The notes under the pieces are model-generated. The model saw only the letters and a list, made by a program, of their open reading frames with translations, had not been told where the DNA came from and made no database searches. The position numbers and the translations under genes were made by a program. Below, in pieces: positions 1-8,297 of a stretch of 64,000 nucleotides of DNA. Numbering within the stretch: the first letter of the stretch is position 1; every line of letters begins with the position of its first letter. Source of the stretch: Bacteroides thetaiotaomicron VPI-5482 (lineage in GTDB: Bacteria > Bacteroidota > Bacteroidia > Bacteroidales > Bacteroidaceae); contig NC_004663.1 in the NCBI RefSeq assembly GCF_000011065.1, positions 3,596,001 to 3,660,000 of the forward strand, given 5' to 3'.

Positions 1-891
1 TTTCAAGAGATATTTCTTATCATAAAAGACCCCCTTAATCAAAGGGTTAGCACATGACTTTTCTAACTCTTTCCTGATTTCTGTATAATTTCTGTTTGCT
101 ATATATACGATATACCTATGAAAAAAATAAATAATGACACTATAACGAACACCTGTTAAATCGAAATCATATCGTTTTTCAAGATCAGAATAAGAAATTA
201 ACAGTTTATGTAACGTATATTCCAAATGCTCATATGAAATCGATTTTTGCGACAAATGTTCCCCTACATGATGCACATAGATATATCCAATATATGAGGA
301 TACTCGCAAAGAGTGAACACACAATAAATATTGGCTTACCCATAAAGTATCCTCTCCTGAATACAAATATGTATCGAAAAACAATTTATTCTTTCTTTGT
401 ATGGATGACTTATACAATCTGCCGAAAGGTACCGTAAATTCAGGATAAATATATTTCAACAGACATTGCTTTATTTCATCGCTCCCTTCGAAATTTCCAT
501 CAACAAATAAATAGTCATTGCCCACAGGTTCAGAACAGCAGGAACACTGAACAAAATCGCATGATGCATATTTCATTAGTTCTTCCAGATACCTCTCTTG
601 TATGTAGTCATCTGAATCTATAAAAAGGAAATGTTCACCAGTATGCTTTTCAAGTCCCAAGTTTCTCGCAGCACTCACGCCTGCATTTTCCTGATGAAAG
701 ACTTGTATCCGGTTATCACTTTGCGCATAATCATCGCAAATCAATCCCGAATGATCTTCACTGCCATCATTTATTAAGAGAAGCTCAAATTCTGTATATG
801 ACTGTGCCAAAATACTATCTATGCACTTCCTTAAATATTGCGCAGAATTATAGACAGGTACGATGATAGATACTAATGTTTCGTTTCTCAC
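1..891 (-). CDS. Family 2 glycosyltransferase, C-terminus cut by window edge
   Basis: Transfers a sugar from a nucleotide donor during assembly of the surface polysaccharide repeat unit, probably at the cytoplasmic face of the inner membrane. I read this frame by hand because it starts with GTG at 891 and stays open to position 1 (297 codons, no stop). The N-terminus shows the GT2 (GT-A fold) signature: SIIVPVYNSAQYLRKCIDSI at residues 8-27, an INDGS loop at 40-44 and the metal-binding DSDD at 92-95. The frame is closed upstream by the stop codon of the acetyltransferase gene at 904-906, so GTG 12 bases downstream is the only sensible start. It is the most distal visible gene of the capsule operon. 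The acceptor and donor sugars cannot be told from sequence. Confidence 0.88.
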   Translation of the reverse strand, partial: MRNETLVSIIVPVYNSAQYLRKCIDSILAQSYTEFELLLINDGSEDHSGLICDDYAQSDNRIQVFHQENAGVSAARNLGLEKHTGEHFLFIDSDDYIQERYLEELMKYASCDFVQCSCCSEPVGNDYLFVDGNFEGSDEIKQCLLKYIYPEFTVPFGRLYKSSIQRKNKLFFDTYLYSGEDTLWVSQYLLCVHSLRVSSYIGYIYVHHVGEHLSQKSISYEHLEYTLHKLLISYSDLEKRYDFDLTGVRYSVIIYFFHRYIVYIANRNYTEIRKELEKSCANPLIKGVFYDKKYLLK

Positions 892-903
892 AAGATTGAA
901 TAA

Positions 904-1509
904 TCATATTGTATAATAAACATCTTTTTTAATTACCCTTGCCGGTACTCCTGCGACAATAGTATGCGGCGGTACGTCTTTAGTCACGACAGAACCTGCT
1001 GCAACAATAGCACCTTCACCAACCGTCACCCCTTTTAAAATGATAGCAGACATACCAATCCATGCATTATCCTTTATTATAACAGGAGCAAACATGCTAT
1101 TTCCTCCCGTTATCTGGTGATTATCAGAATCCCGGATAATTACATTCTCTGAAATGATAACATTTTCTCCTATTTCTATGTGATTAAAACAATGTAACTT
1201 CGAATGGAAATTAATATACCCGGAACCTAAAATCAGTTTAGCATCCGGCAATACGACTACAGTTGAACCGATAATATCAAAATTCCCTTTTACTATCAAT
1301 TCCGAGTTAGCATGAAGAATAAGCCGCCCTTTCTCCTGTGAAGGAATGTTTCCAACCCATACCTTACCAACAATTAATCTTTGTAACGGATATACATTAT
1401 ATCGGCAATCTTTTTCTCTGTACAGAATACCATGCCTCGTAACATAAATACCAGGATGAATATATTCTTGATATTTCCTATATATTTTTGCAATAAAACC
1501 GAATATCAT
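904..1509 (-). CDS. Hexapeptide-repeat O-acetyltransferase (colanic/maltose acetyltransferase type)
   Basis: Predicted acetyl-CoA-dependent O-acetyltransferase that decorates a sugar of the surface polysaccharide. The 201-residue protein carries left-handed beta-helix hexapeptide repeats over roughly residues 70-190 (for example IEIGENVIISENVIIRD, and AWIGMSAIILKGVTVGEGAI ending in AAGSVVTKDVPPHTIVAGVPA). The DNHQI segment supplies the usual catalytic histidine. The C-terminal VPARVIKK is typical of the LacA/WcaF/NodL group. Its ATG overlaps the flippase stop codon (ATGA at 1506-1509), so the two are translationally coupled. The acceptor sugar is unknown. Confidence 0.88.
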   Translation of the reverse strand: MIFGFIAKIYRKYQEYIHPGIYVTRHGILYREKDCRYNVYPLQRLIVGKVWVGNIPSQEKGRLILHANSELIVKGNFDIIGSTVVVLPDAKLILGSGYINFHSKLHCFNHIEIGENVIISENVIIRDSDNHQITGGNSMFAPVIIKDNAWIGMSAIILKGVTVGEGAIVAAGSVVTKDVPPHTIVAGVPARVIKKDVYYTI

Positions 1510-2960
1510 CTCGCCATCTTTCTTTTACAATAACTTAACAGCATATGCTCTATTAACAGATACATATCATCACGCTTTATTTTCAATAGTAATATATAAA
1601 TAGATAAACTCATTAAGCCGCCCAATAAAATCTGTGTAACAATAGACAAAGATGTATATGTCAGCATATAAGTAGGTATATTAGCTAAAAGTGCCATAAA
1701 AAAATAAGGTAGAAAATCTGTCAGCTGTTCCCGATACCCTAAATGAAATAGCTTTCCAGTATAATATGTATTAATAAAAATAGCAATTTGGGTATATATA
1801 ACCATAGACCAGCACATCGCCATAATTCCCCAAGATGCACTCAACAAAATCATTGTTATAGAAATAGCTTTTTTCACGACCTCCAGTTTCAAAAATAGAT
1901 CCGATCTTCCTTTAATCTGTAAAAGAGATAAATTTATTGTATTCACAAATGAGAACATAAAAGAAAAACATAAAAGTATCATGATCGGGACAGATGGCAA
2001 CCACTTATCTGTAAGTAAAAGAAGTATCAAAGGTTTAGCCAGTGCCGCCAAAATGGTCATACCACAAAAAATAAAAATAGCACAAACTTTAATATATTTC
2101 CGATAAATTCCTATTAACTGTTCATCCTCATTCTGCAATCTCGACAGAACAGGAAAAACGACTTGCTGCAAAATTCCCATTATATTACTACTCGGGAAAT
2201 CCACGTAACTTTGCGCTCTGGTATAGTAACCCAAAGTGGAGGAAGAATAGAACCGTCCAATAATCAACGGGGACAACTGAGAATACATTGTATTAAGCCA
2301 ACCAGACAACATTAACTTACTGCCATAACCAAACAATTCTTTAAAAGAGCTGGTAGAAAACATCCACAATGGTTTCCAGCAGGAAATTCTCCATAAATAG
2401 CAACAATTTACCAAAGACGCAATAATTCCCTGACATACTAATGCCCAAACTCCATAACCATTATATGCTAATAATAATCCTATACCTCCTGAAAAAAAAG
2501 TGGCCAGTATATTACCTATCGCGATATCTCTGAACCTCAACTGACAATACAAAAGATTACTATGAACTGAACATAGAGCACCTATCGGTATTGTCAGACA
2601 GGCTATTCTGGTTACATTAGTCAATAAAGGCTGCTTATAAAAGTCCGCGATAAAAGGAGCTCCCAAAAACATGACCATGTATACCAATAAACTCGCTCCC
2701 AGATTATAATAAAAAACAGTAGAACAATCTATCTCTGTACGGTCCAACTTACGTATCAAAGCAGAACCAAATCCACAATCTATAAATGAACCGGCAAAAG
2801 CAGTAAACACTCCAAGCATTCCTAACATACCATAGTCTGAAGGCAAAAGCAGACGGGCCAAAATAAGTCCCAGGACAAAACTTATTCCCTGCGAAGAGAA
2901 ACGTCCTATAGAAGCCCATTTCACACCGGAAATGCCCATTGAACGAATATCACTATTCAC
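1506..2960 (-). CDS. Wzx-type polysaccharide flippase (MOP superfamily)
   Basis: Predicted inner-membrane flippase that moves the undecaprenyl-linked repeat unit from cytoplasm to periplasm. The 484 residues are hydrophobic throughout, with about 12-14 membrane spans. The N-terminus (GVKWASIGRFSSQGISFVLGLILARLLLPSDYG, residues 13-45) is the usual opening of the lipopolysaccharide biosynthesis branch of the MOP superfamily (Wzx/RfbX-like, PF13440). The start is GTG at 2960, overlapping the stop of the preceding gene as GTGA at 2957-2960. That overlap supports the non-ATG start. A flippase implies a Wzx/Wzy-dependent pathway. I see no Wzy polymerase in the window, so it is probably further left or elsewhere. 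Confidence 0.9.
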   Translation of the reverse strand: MNSDIRSMGISGVKWASIGRFSSQGISFVLGLILARLLLPSDYGMLGMLGVFTAFAGSFIDCGFGSALIRKLDRTEIDCSTVFYYNLGASLLVYMVMFLGAPFIADFYKQPLLTNVTRIACLTIPIGALCSVHSNLLYCQLRFRDIAIGNILATFFSGGIGLLLAYNGYGVWALVCQGIIASLVNCCYLWRISCWKPLWMFSTSSFKELFGYGSKLMLSGWLNTMYSQLSPLIIGRFYSSSTLGYYTRAQSYVDFPSSNIMGILQQVVFPVLSRLQNEDEQLIGIYRKYIKVCAIFIFCGMTILAALAKPLILLLLTDKWLPSVPIMILLCFSFMFSFVNTINLSLLQIKGRSDLFLKLEVVKKAISITMILLSASWGIMAMCWSMVIYTQIAIFINTYYTGKLFHLGYREQLTDFLPYFFMALLANIPTYMLTYTSLSIVTQILLGGLMSLSIYILLLKIKRDDMYLLIEHMLLSYCKRKMAR

Positions 2961-4219
2961 CTCTGTTTTTTTTCGGTATAATATCCTGTTCCCAAAATAG
3001 CATGGATTATATTTTCTGTGGCAGACTGATTATGGGGCGGCAATAAGTACGACTTAAAAAAGTTTTTTCTTTTTTCTAGTAAGTAATCAGAGTTTTCCAA
3101 TACTGTACATTCTATAAAATTCCGGATATCTTGGATAGTCTGCCCCTTATAATGCAGGTCATAGGCTGCCTTGGCAAAAGAATTCATCGTTGCAGTATGC
3201 TCTTTTCCATTGACCAGATACATTACAGGTTTCAATGTATGATGATATTCAATCGTAAAAGAGCCACAATCATGAATCATGGCATCCGAAGTCATAAACA
3301 AATCAACATACTCATTGGTCTCCAATTGAGCATTCGGCAGAAATTCCCATGCCGCATAATACTCGTCTGTTTTCTCTTTCCCCCATGAAGAATAATTATA
3401 TAGTTGACTCTTTAGCAAAGGATGAGGCTTAAAAGCCATCTGAACAGGTAATTGAGTGTTCTTTATAAATTCTAACAGTTCTTCCGCAATAGATAAGAAA
3501 GTTGAATAGTTCAAACAGCCACCATCAGATATTGAGAAATGTGGTGCCCAAATAATCCGTTTACGACTCTTATCTGTTTTTTTCCACTTATCTTCATGTT
3601 TCTCAGTCAGAAATAAGTCTGTTACAGGCAAGCCCGTAACTACGATATTTGAGAATATCCCTGCAAACTTTTTCTTCAAATCAACATTAGCAGACTCATT
3701 TTCATAATAATTCTGCCACATCAATCTAAAGAATTCATTATCATTAGCCCAATCTGTCAGTAAGCTATGAAAAGCATAATTTGTATAACAAAATAAAGCA
3801 TTCATATTTTTATAATACAAAAGACTCTTAGGATAAAAAGTATAAGGTTTTTGATAGAAAATGATATCCGGTTTCAATTTCTTCCGAATATTAATCAGTT
3901 TTCCATTTTGATAAGGATAAGTACAAGCATACCCTTTTCTACAAAATAAATTAAAACATGAATCAACTTCTTCTTTCAACAGAGTTTTTTCCTTCTGTTC
4001 ATCAGGTAAAACAAGAATAGAAGGAGTAAATCTGGGATGTTCCGCCATCGCTTTATAAAGACAATCGCTTTTCCAGGTAGCACTCTCCGCCACAGCAAAC
4101 AGAACTCTTATATTTTTCTTTCGTCTTAATCTCTTAACTTTAAAGTTCAGAGTATTCTTGTAGAGATATTTAGCACAGTCCCATTTAAAAGAGCGCAGCA
4201 ACTTATATATATGTTCCAT
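2957..4219 (-). CDS. CDP-glycerol/CDP-ribitol phosphotransferase-like protein (TagF/TarL superfamily)
   Basis: Resembles the CDP-glycerol:poly(glycerophosphate) glycerophosphotransferase family (PF04464), which moves a polyol phosphate from a CDP carrier onto a glycan. Visible features are a basic N-terminal segment, a GT-B-like central part with WAPHFSISDGG, and the C-terminal donor-side motif PHPLLK...SDAMIHDCGSFTIEYHHTLKPVMYL. The last matches the family's HDxSS-E-followed-by-P pattern. Length (about 420 residues) is normal for the catalytic part. The ATG at 4219 is preferred over a TTG one codon earlier. It follows a cytidylyltransferase/reductase pair that would supply the CDP-activated donor. 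The exact donor (glycerol, ribitol or another polyol) is inferred only from context. Confidence 0.72.
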   Translation of the reverse strand: MEHIYKLLRSFKWDCAKYLYKNTLNFKVKRLRRKKNIRVLFAVAESATWKSDCLYKAMAEHPRFTPSILVLPDEQKEKTLLKEEVDSCFNLFCRKGYACTYPYQNGKLINIRKKLKPDIIFYQKPYTFYPKSLLYYKNMNALFCYTNYAFHSLLTDWANDNEFFRLMWQNYYENESANVDLKKKFAGIFSNIVVTGLPVTDLFLTEKHEDKWKKTDKSRKRIIWAPHFSISDGGCLNYSTFLSIAEELLEFIKNTQLPVQMAFKPHPLLKSQLYNYSSWGKEKTDEYYAAWEFLPNAQLETNEYVDLFMTSDAMIHDCGSFTIEYHHTLKPVMYLVNGKEHTATMNSFAKAAYDLHYKGQTIQDIRNFIECTVLENSDYLLEKRKNFFKSYLLPPHNQSATENIIHAILGTGYYTEKKQR

Positions 4220-5237
4220 CAACAGATATTAAAGTATTAAGTGTATGTGAAACGCCTTCTTCAAGCTTCCATTGGGGGAACCAGCCTATTTTATTTATTT
4301 TCTCAGTATTAAATATCGCCTGTGATATAATAGGTTTATTCTTCCCGGTATTATCCGGTAAATCGAAAATTACTTCTCGTTCACTTTTCAGTGCTATCAT
4401 TTCCGCAAATTCGCGGATACTGACATTCGACCGGACGTCAGCTATATTATAAGCATTCTTTGTTTTTCCTTTTAGCAAAACGTAAAGAAGTGCAAACACA
4501 CAATCAACCACATAACACCAGGAACGCTGTTGCAAACCAGAACTTCTCAATATTATATTTTCACCTGCCAATACATTTCGTATAAACTGCGCATAGGCAC
4601 GATCATCTTTTGAAGTGTAAAAAGGTCCATAAATATGGCAAGGACGTGCTATAACTGTTTCTATCTGAAATTGAGCTGCATAAGCAATACACAAAGTCTC
4701 AGCAGTCCGTTTTGCCGCAGGGTAACATGCGCGTAAGGAAGCCCAATCGAGAGAACCACTGTCTTCTTCGCGAAAAGGAATTCCATTCCCCTCTCCATAC
4801 ACTTCACCGGAAGAAACATATAACAACCTTCTTAGATTGTGTTGCTCTCCGTATGAAAACAGATTGTCAACTCCCAATATATTCGCTTTCATAACCCCGA
4901 CCGGATCATTATGAAAGGCGGCCGGCCCCGCATAGCTCGCTGCATGAATAATATAGTGAAAATCAATATCAAATGGAATCAATGCTGTCACATCACATTG
5001 TATCAAGGTGAAAGATTCATCATCCTTGTATCGCATGAAACAACTTTGCGCATAAACCAAATCCCGTACACCTGCATATAGATGAAACGTCTTATCGGGT
5101 AACTGCATCAGAGTATCCACCAACGCCCTTCCTATCAGACCTGAGGCCCCCACAATCAGAATATTTATATCAGTCAGAATTTCCCACGGCAGATGCAAAT
5201 CCTGCACTTTTCTGATATCGTCATAATAAGTCATCAT
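4203..5237 (-). CDS. NAD-dependent epimerase/dehydratase (extended SDR)
   Basis: Extended short-chain dehydrogenase/reductase acting on a nucleotide-linked substrate. The Rossmann motif GASGLIGRALVDTL lies at about residues 29-42. The catalytic region shows SSGEVYG followed by YPAAKRTAE (YxxxK), and the substrate-side segment ARPCHIYGP is present. The ATG overlaps the stop of the cytidylyltransferase gene (5234-5237), so the two products are probably made in equal amounts and may act in sequence. In teichoic-acid-like pathways a reductase partners TarI. Those partners (TarJ) are usually medium-chain enzymes, so here the SDR could instead be a sugar epimerase or 4-reductase. Specificity is uncertain. 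Confidence 0.82.
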   Translation of the reverse strand: MMTYYDDIRKVQDLHLPWEILTDINILIVGASGLIGRALVDTLMQLPDKTFHLYAGVRDLVYAQSCFMRYKDDESFTLIQCDVTALIPFDIDFHYIIHAASYAGPAAFHNDPVGVMKANILGVDNLFSYGEQHNLRRLLYVSSGEVYGEGNGIPFREEDSGSLDWASLRACYPAAKRTAETLCIAYAAQFQIETVIARPCHIYGPFYTSKDDRAYAQFIRNVLAGENIILRSSGLQQRSWCYVVDCVFALLYVLLKGKTKNAYNIADVRSNVSIREFAEMIALKSEREVIFDLPDNTGKNKPIISQAIFNTEKINKIGWFPQWKLEEGVSHTLNTLISVDGTYI

Positions 5238-5950
5238 TTCAGCCAGTCTTCTTTTGACGTTTGCCTCAAAACCTTGAAAATCTCCAGGTCTTCCGTAGTC
5301 GTAATCTTTATATTTCGCTCCTCTCCCGGAACTATATGCATTTCATATCCGCCCAATTCCGCCAAAAGAGTACAAGAAGATACTGAGTTTATGATACCTT
5401 TTGATTTTGCCTGCTCATGGACATTTATAATATTTTCTAACCGAAAAGTCTGGGGTGTCTGCGTTCTTATCAATTTATCACGCGGAATACTTGTCACAGA
5501 ACAAAAGCCATCATCACTTTCCAAAATAGCCTCCCTACACTGAATACCAGTGATAGCATAACCATACTGCTTACAAATTGCGATATTGGAAGATATAATA
5601 CTCTGAGATACCAGTGGACGAACCGCATCATGAATCAAAACCAGATCATCCTTTTTGACACCGTTCTTTTTTAAACCGTATATGCCGTTACTAATTGATT
5701 CCTGACCATTTATCCCCCCAGCAAATATCCAACGTAACTTTGATACATTATACTGATGAGCGTATGAAGACAACACAGTTTCCCATCCACCTAAACAAAC
5801 AACAGCAACAGCAGTTATGTCCGGATGTCTTTGGAAAGCTAACATTGTATGTACAATAACCGGACAATTATCCACATGAATAAACTGTTTTGGAATATCT
5901 TGTCCCATCCGGTTGCCGGATCCCCCTGCAATAATCAATGCTATATTCAT
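5234..5950 (-). CDS. IspD/TarI-like cytidylyltransferase
   Basis: Predicted CTP-dependent cytidylyltransferase that makes a CDP-activated polyol or sugar phosphate. The 238 residues show the nucleotide-binding start ALIIAGGSGNRMGQDIPKQF, a HDAVRPLVS motif and the C-terminal IPRDKLIRTQTPQTFRLENI block. These are shared by MEP-pathway IspD and ribitol-5-phosphate cytidylyltransferase (TarI/Bcs1). The capsule context, coupling to an SDR gene and the nearby TagF-like gene favour a TarI-type role over isoprenoid synthesis. Known for the family: the MgII-dependent reaction releases pyrophosphate. Inferred: the product feeds the transferase at 2957-4219. Confidence 0.8.
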   Translation of the reverse strand: MNIALIIAGGSGNRMGQDIPKQFIHVDNCPVIVHTMLAFQRHPDITAVAVVCLGGWETVLSSYAHQYNVSKLRWIFAGGINGQESISNGIYGLKKNGVKKDDLVLIHDAVRPLVSQSIISSNIAICKQYGYAITGIQCREAILESDDGFCSVTSIPRDKLIRTQTPQTFRLENIINVHEQAKSKGIINSVSSCTLLAELGGYEMHIVPGEERNIKITTTEDLEIFKVLRQTSKEDWLK

Positions 5951-5986
5951 TTTAGTAACAGATTTGAATTTAATACTATTATAATG

Positions 5987-6958
5987 TTATCCATTCTTCT
6001 TTCTTTTGCAGAAATCCTTTATCTGATAAAACTCATTCACGCACAACTTTTTATTTAAGAATAGTCTATCAAACCACATTCTCAATACAAAACGTAAACC
6101 AAAATGGGAAATTAATATCTTCGTGATTCTCATAAACATAGAACACTCTTTCACAACCAGAAACCGTCCCATTGGACGAGAGAATTGTGAGAGGATGAAC
6201 ATTGCAGCCTCATCCGTCTTCTCCACATCATAAATAGCTTCTCTTGCTTTCAAAGAAAAGATCCTTTGATGATTTAAGTCGAGTCCAGACCATACCCCTT
6301 TTTCATGTATTCTATATACTCCCATTACATCAGGCATACAATATCCTTTCCCATTTTTCAAAATAGCATAGAACAAGGCAACGTCTATATATATTGCATA
6401 TTTCGAGTATGTATCCAAATCCAATGCCGACTTTCGGTATACGACACTTAATGGTTGAAATAACCAACCTCCACGAATCAAGAAAGACAAATCAAAAGAC
6501 ATCCCATCAGATAAATCGCCAATCGGTTTGATCTCATCATTCATCACCTTCTCCTCTTTTAAACATATTCTGTATCGATGTGAACAAATAACATAATCCG
6601 AGTAACATTCTAAAAAATCAATCTGCTTTTGTAATTTATAAGGATCAGTCCAATAATCATCCCCCTCACAAAATGCTATATACTCACCTTTAGCCCGAGA
6701 ATAATTATAAACAAAACCAACCTTCACACCTTTTGAATATTGATTCTCAGTTTGATATATTGGTTTTATTATATCCGGATATTTTTTCTGATACTCCTCA
6801 ATAATATTCTGAGTACCATCTCCAGACGCGTCATCATAAATTAAGATTTCTATTGGAAAAGATGTTATTTGCATCACAAAACCATCCAAACACTGACGTA
6901 AATACGGAGCATGATTATAGGTCAGACAAGAAATACTAACCAATGGGCATTGTGTCAT
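5987..6958 (-). CDS. Family 2 glycosyltransferase
   Basis: Inverting GT-A glycosyltransferase expected to add one sugar of the repeat unit. The N-terminus PLVSISCLTYNHAPYLRQCL with IYDDASGDGT near residue 41 and the metal site CEGDDYWTDPYKLQ near residue 97 are typical of a GT2 subgroup often found in O-antigen and capsule clusters. A C-terminal amphipathic, basic stretch (about residues 280-323) probably rests on the membrane. It starts 43 bases downstream of the formyltransferase gene and is followed after 36 bases by the cytidylyltransferase. Donor and acceptor cannot be predicted. Confidence 0.88.
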   Translation of the reverse strand: MTQCPLVSISCLTYNHAPYLRQCLDGFVMQITSFPIEILIYDDASGDGTQNIIEEYQKKYPDIIKPIYQTENQYSKGVKVGFVYNYSRAKGEYIAFCEGDDYWTDPYKLQKQIDFLECYSDYVICSHRYRICLKEEKVMNDEIKPIGDLSDGMSFDLSFLIRGGWLFQPLSVVYRKSALDLDTYSKYAIYIDVALFYAILKNGKGYCMPDVMGVYRIHEKGVWSGLDLNHQRIFSLKAREAIYDVEKTDEAAMFILSQFSRPMGRFLVVKECSMFMRITKILISHFGLRFVLRMWFDRLFLNKKLCVNEFYQIKDFCKRKKNG

Positions 6959-7001
6959 ATCGAAAATCGTATAATATTATATAATACACTTATATTCAAT
7001 C

Positions 7002-7586
7002 TTAAGGAATCACTTTCATTGCTTCACGTATATGTTTAATAGCCAACGGAAGTAATATTATTTCTTCATTAAAAACTCTGCCTCCCAATTCCCATGCAGA
7101 CTCATTCTCCATCACAAGTATTTTTTTTTGAGCTATTATCTCGCCAGTGTCTATTTCCGAATCCACATAATGAACGGTACAGCCGGCATACTTCTCATGA
7201 TTCCTCAAAATAGCTTCTTGCACTTTAACCCCATACATGCCTTTCCCTCCATATTTTGGCAATAGTGAAGGATGAATATTTATTATTTTACGTTCCCACT
7301 TTTCACAAATCCATTTGGGTATAATCGGTAGAAATCCTGCTAAAACAATTAAATTCGTATCTATGGGGACAATCTTCTCAAACTCCTCAAAAAAAGACTT
7401 GCCTAAAACTTTCTTTTCTAAAACGGAATATGATATCCCATTTTCCTTTGCTATCTTAATAGCAGGACACTCTCTATCTACTATCAGTAACGAAATGTGA
7501 TAACCATAATCACATTGATATTTTATCAAAGAACGAAAATTTCCTCCACCACCAGACGCACACACTACAATATTAAAAGATTTCAT
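7002..7586 (-). CDS. PurN-like formyltransferase, probably for an N-formyl amino sugar
   Basis: Uses N10-formyltetrahydrofolate to formylate an amine. The 194-residue protein has the PurN/Fmt core: the start NIVVCASGGGGNFRSLI, the catalytic region IINIHPSLLPKYGGKGMYG (Asn and His near residues 103-106) and GCTVHYVDSEIDTGEII (catalytic Asp near residue 145). It is the size of GAR transformylase. However, it sits in a capsule operon behind a sugar aminotransferase and a WbqC-like protein, a context matching VioF, FdtF and related enzymes that formylate dTDP-4-amino-4,6-dideoxyhexoses. A housekeeping purN copy is the alternative but is unlikely here. Confidence 0.83.
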   Translation of the reverse strand: MKSFNIVVCASGGGGNFRSLIKYQCDYGYHISLLIVDRECPAIKIAKENGISYSVLEKKVLGKSFFEEFEKIVPIDTNLIVLAGFLPIIPKWICEKWERKIINIHPSLLPKYGGKGMYGVKVQEAILRNHEKYAGCTVHYVDSEIDTGEIIAQKKILVMENESAWELGGRVFNEEIILLPLAIKHIREAMKVIP

Positions 7587-7598
7587 ATCTAAGCAATT

Positions 7599-8294
7599 TC
7601 AATATCTTACACAAAAAGAATCCAATAAATCATTGACTTCATCTTTGGTATTATTCATTAATACATCTATCATCGACAAATAAGGCACAAATTCCTTAGT
7701 ACGCAATTGAGAATATACTTTTGGGATTGTATCTACAAAATTCAGTACAATTCCATGTTCACTAAATTCCTTTTTATCATAAAGATTCTGCCCACCGATA
7801 GCATTATAATAAGTATCAGCACCCAATATTTCACATATCTGCAAGATTTTATCTTTTCCTCTCAGAGAATTATCTTTCGGAATATCTGAGGACATCAATA
7901 TCTCCGTATCTATTGACAAATAACTGAATATTTCCCGAAAACTATTTGCTATAAATGCCGCAAGCCTCTTATCTGAGAAAGAAATGATTCTTTTCATCAG
8001 AGTCATCGTCTGATCAAAGTTAACAGCTTTGGAATAGTTCAGTTGCAGTGTTTTCATAAGTTTCTTAAAATCATCGCCTATCACTATTTCATTGAATAAC
8101 TTATTCTGACTCGCTTTCTTCAAAGTCACAGTGAACATTTCTTTCTCTCCATTGATCAGTATATGATTACGGTTAACCCAGCCGCCTTTAATGTAATTAA
8201 CATCATCATAAACCACATACTTATCTACAGCTTTCATTAATTGGAAATAACCGATATAAGGCATAAAGTAAGGTTGCATCACACCAAGTTTCAT
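7599..8294 (-). CDS. WbqC-like family protein
   Basis: Member of the WbqC family (PF08889), found in O-antigen and capsule clusters of many bacteria. The 231-residue soluble protein begins KLGVMQPYFMPYIGYFQLMK and contains YVVYDDVNYIKGGWVNRNHI and GGQNLYDKKEFSEHGI, which are family hallmarks. The biochemical role is not established as far as I know. Members commonly neighbour aminotransferases and acyl or formyl transferases, which suggests a part in modifying amino sugars. The gene begins 3 bases after the aminotransferase stop and ends 13 bases before the formyltransferase start, so the three are tightly co-transcribed. Confidence 0.85.
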   Translation of the reverse strand: MKLGVMQPYFMPYIGYFQLMKAVDKYVVYDDVNYIKGGWVNRNHILINGEKEMFTVTLKKASQNKLFNEIVIGDDFKKLMKTLQLNYSKAVNFDQTMTLMKRIISFSDKRLAAFIANSFREIFSYLSIDTEILMSSDIPKDNSLRGKDKILQICEILGADTYYNAIGGQNLYDKKEFSEHGIVLNFVDTIPKVYSQLRTKEFVPYLSMIDVLMNNTKDEVNDLLDSFCVRY

Positions 8295-8297
8295 ATT

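Noticed and set aside
234..437. Plus-strand frame in the left end
   Set aside because: It is a shadow of the GT2 glycosyltransferase that I read on the minus strand from GTG at 891 to the window edge.
5234..5950. Housekeeping ispD of the isoprenoid pathway
   Set aside because: It is translationally coupled to capsule genes, lies near a TagF-like gene and has the TarI-like IPRDKLIRTQTPQTF block. Sequence alone cannot fully exclude it.
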